The position numbers were made by a program, and so were the translations under genes. Below the pieces are notes generated by a model. The model was not told where the DNA came from. It saw only the letters and a list, made by a program, of their open reading frames with translations, and ran no database searches. From Clostridium sp. (GTDB lineage Bacteria; Bacillota; Clostridia; Clostridiales; Clostridiaceae), in assembly GCA_012511315.1 (NCBI GenBank), contig JAAZGI010000070.1, forward strand, positions 1 through 13,594: a stretch of 13,594 nt of DNA, given 5' to 3'. Every line of letters starts with the position of its first letter. Position 1 is the first letter of the stretch. Shown here one piece after another: positions 12,273 to 13,594 of the stretch.

Positions 12273-13594
12273 ATGAAACCTATAAACATATACGTTTACG
12301 GCATGAACTGAGCATCCTGTGCTGCAAAAATAGAAAGTGATATTGGTGCACTGGAAGGCGTTCAATCTGCTTCCATTAACTTAGCCAATGAATCCCTTCG
12401 AATTTATGCAGAGGATGGCATCGGGGATGCTATTATAAAACAAGCTGAAAAAATTGTTCACACCCACGAACCCCATGTTCGATTTCAACCGGTCATTTCC
12501 GGAACGGATACACCCGAACAAAACCAATCTACCAATCAGGACGAGGGTGCAACAAGTCCTTTTGGACTGGACATGTTACATTGGAATTTAGGTCGGATCA
12601 TAGTGTCTTTAAGCTTATTTTTAGTTTCTTTTCTGGTTCAAGATCCTTGGACAGATGGGATATTGATTATCGCTTATGTTCTTTCTGGTTATCAAATTAT
12701 CGGAACAGCTCTAAGGAATTTGACCAGGGGATTAGTGTTTGATGAAAACTTTTTAATGACATTAGCTACAATTGGTGCTTTTGCCATTAGACAACCTCAT
12801 GAAGCCGTAGGTATTATGGTTTTTTATATGATTGGGGAATATTTCCAAGACCTGGCGGTTCATCGCTCCCGTCGCAGCATCAAAGATTTGCTAAACATTC
12901 GTCCTGATTATGCCATGGTACTCGTCGATGGAGAACCCATGAAAGTAAATCCGGAATCTGTTGAAGTCGAAGATATTATTTTAGTCCGCCCAGGTGAACG
13001 GGTTCCCCTGGACGGAATCATCCTAGAAGGCTATTCTCAGCTAGATACTCGAGCCTTAACGGGAGAATCCATCCCAAGAGAAGCGGAAAGTGGAGATGAA
13101 GTTCTCTCTGGAGTGATAAACTTGACATCAGCATTAACCATTCAAGTCTCAAAGCCTTATGGTGAGTCCACTGTTTCTCGAATTATGGAGTTGGTTGAAA
13201 ATTCAGCCCATCAAAAGGGAAAAACTGAAAAGTTCATTACAAAGTTTGCAAGGGTCTATACTCCGATCGTCGTGGTCTTGGCATCAATTGTTGCCTTCGT
13301 GGTTCCTTTGCTTTTATCCCAGCCCTTTAGTCCATGGATTCGTAAAGGTCTAGTGTTTTTAGTTATTAGTTGCCCCTGTGCCTTGGTTATTTCTATCCCC
13401 TTAGGGTTCTTTGGTGGTTTAGGCTTGGCTTCTCGCAATGGCATCTTAATTAAGGGTTCAAACTTTTTAGAAGAGTTAAAAAATCTTAAGACAGTAGTAC
13501 TAGATAAGACAGGAACCGTGACTCAAGGTACCTTTCAAGTGACTGAAATTAAACCGCAAGCTGGATATAGCCTGGAAGAAGTGATAAGACTTGC
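12273..13594 (+). CDS. cadA: CadA/ZntA-type heavy-metal P1B ATPase, probable selenoprotein (partial)
   Basis: This ATPase family pumps Zn, Cd or Pb out of the cell. The window holds the first 440 codons; the nucleotide-binding domain runs off the end. The N-terminal HMA domain (about 1-68) reads YGMN-TGA-ASCAAKIE: the first Cys of the family motif GMxCxxC is TGA (12309-12311), so I read residue 13 as selenocysteine, giving UxxC with Cys16. No other stop occurs. Next come membrane helices at about 110-124, 130-147, 158-172 and 180-196 (DENFLMTLATIGAFAI, typical of CadA), the actuator loop TGE at 263-265, a helix at about 329-349, the metal-site CPC at 367-369 (SCPCALVIS, the Zn/Cd/Pb type), and the phosphorylated DKTGT at Asp411. 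AGGAGG (12262-12267) is 5 nt before ATG 12273. A UGA-to-Cys nonsense mutation is the main alternative. It is divergent from the two-component operon. Confidence 0.9.
12309..12354 (+). promoter_or_regulatory. Selenocysteine codon with candidate bacterial SECIS hairpin
   Basis: After TGA 12309-12311, CCUGUGC (12316-12322) pairs with GCACUGG (12348-12354) with one U-U mismatch. U12323 is bulged, G12324-U12347 and C12325-G12346 pair, and AAUA (12329-12332) pairs with UAUU (12341-12344). The apical loop is GAAAGUGA (12333-12340). The loop starts 21 nt after the TGA, opens with G and sits above a bulged U, all in line with what is known of bacterial SECIS elements. The pairing was done by eye and the inner stem is AU-only with a 3-to-1 internal loop. 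Confidence 0.6.

Noticed and set aside
12309..12311. TGA in the ATPase gene as a simple nonsense mutation or pseudogene
   Set aside because: The rest of the frame is open with no decay, the codon falls exactly on a Cys position, which is the usual place for Sec, a SECIS-like hairpin follows, and yqeC indicates selenium use. It remains the main alternative.
12309..12311. TGA read as tryptophan through an altered genetic code
   Set aside because: TGA ends ribU and tsaE and operates the prfB frameshift, tRNA-Trp has anticodon CCA, and Trp at the first Cys of a metal-binding CxxC makes no sense.

Overview
The window reads as a low-GC, probably anaerobic Bacillota (Clostridia-like) chromosome. 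Supporting signs are strong AGGAGG ribosome binding sites, sigma-A type promoters, U-tract terminators, a Gram-positive type LexA box, an FMN riboswitch ahead of ribU, a prfB frameshift cassette, and two signs of selenium metabolism (yqeC and a probable selenocysteine codon). I cannot assign a genus from the sequence alone.

Left part (1-4361, + strand): prfB (release factor 2, autoregulated by a +1 frameshift at an in-frame TGA) is followed 2 bp later by tex (S1-domain RNA-binding protein). Next comes a riboflavin module: a promoter overlapped by a near-palindromic operator-like site, an FMN riboswitch, an intrinsic terminator and ribU (riboflavin ECF transporter S component). A 27-bp-arm hairpin separates ribU from the convergent minus-strand operon tsaE-tsaB-rimI (4572-6169). 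That operon holds tRNA t6A synthesis genes with the acetyltransferase that often accompanies them; tsaD is not in the window.

Middle (6170-9072): divergent from tsaE is a lipoprotein of the ZnuA/TroA solute-binding fold whose metal-ligand histidines appear to be lost. After its terminator lies a ~370-bp stretch with no convincing gene. Then come minus-strand yqeC (selenium-dependent molybdenum hydroxylase accessory protein), three tandem 11-bp repeats, a promoter with a LexA box between -35 and -10 driving an unrecognised 81-residue protein, and minus-strand tRNA-Trp.

Right part (9073-13594): an OhrR-type peroxide-sensing MarR regulator without ohr beside it, three tandem 13-bp repeats, a shared terminator, a minus-strand OmpR-type two-component system (response regulator, then a histidine kinase starting with TTG directly after the regulator's stop), and a divergent CadA/ZntA-type P1B ATPase that runs off the window.

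The most notable observation is in this ATPase. The first cysteine codon of its N-terminal metal-binding motif GMxCxxC is TGA. The frame is otherwise open for 440 codons, and a plausible bacterial SECIS hairpin lies right after the TGA. I read it as a selenocysteine-containing (UxxC) heavy-metal ATPase, consistent with yqeC pointing to selenium use in the same organism.
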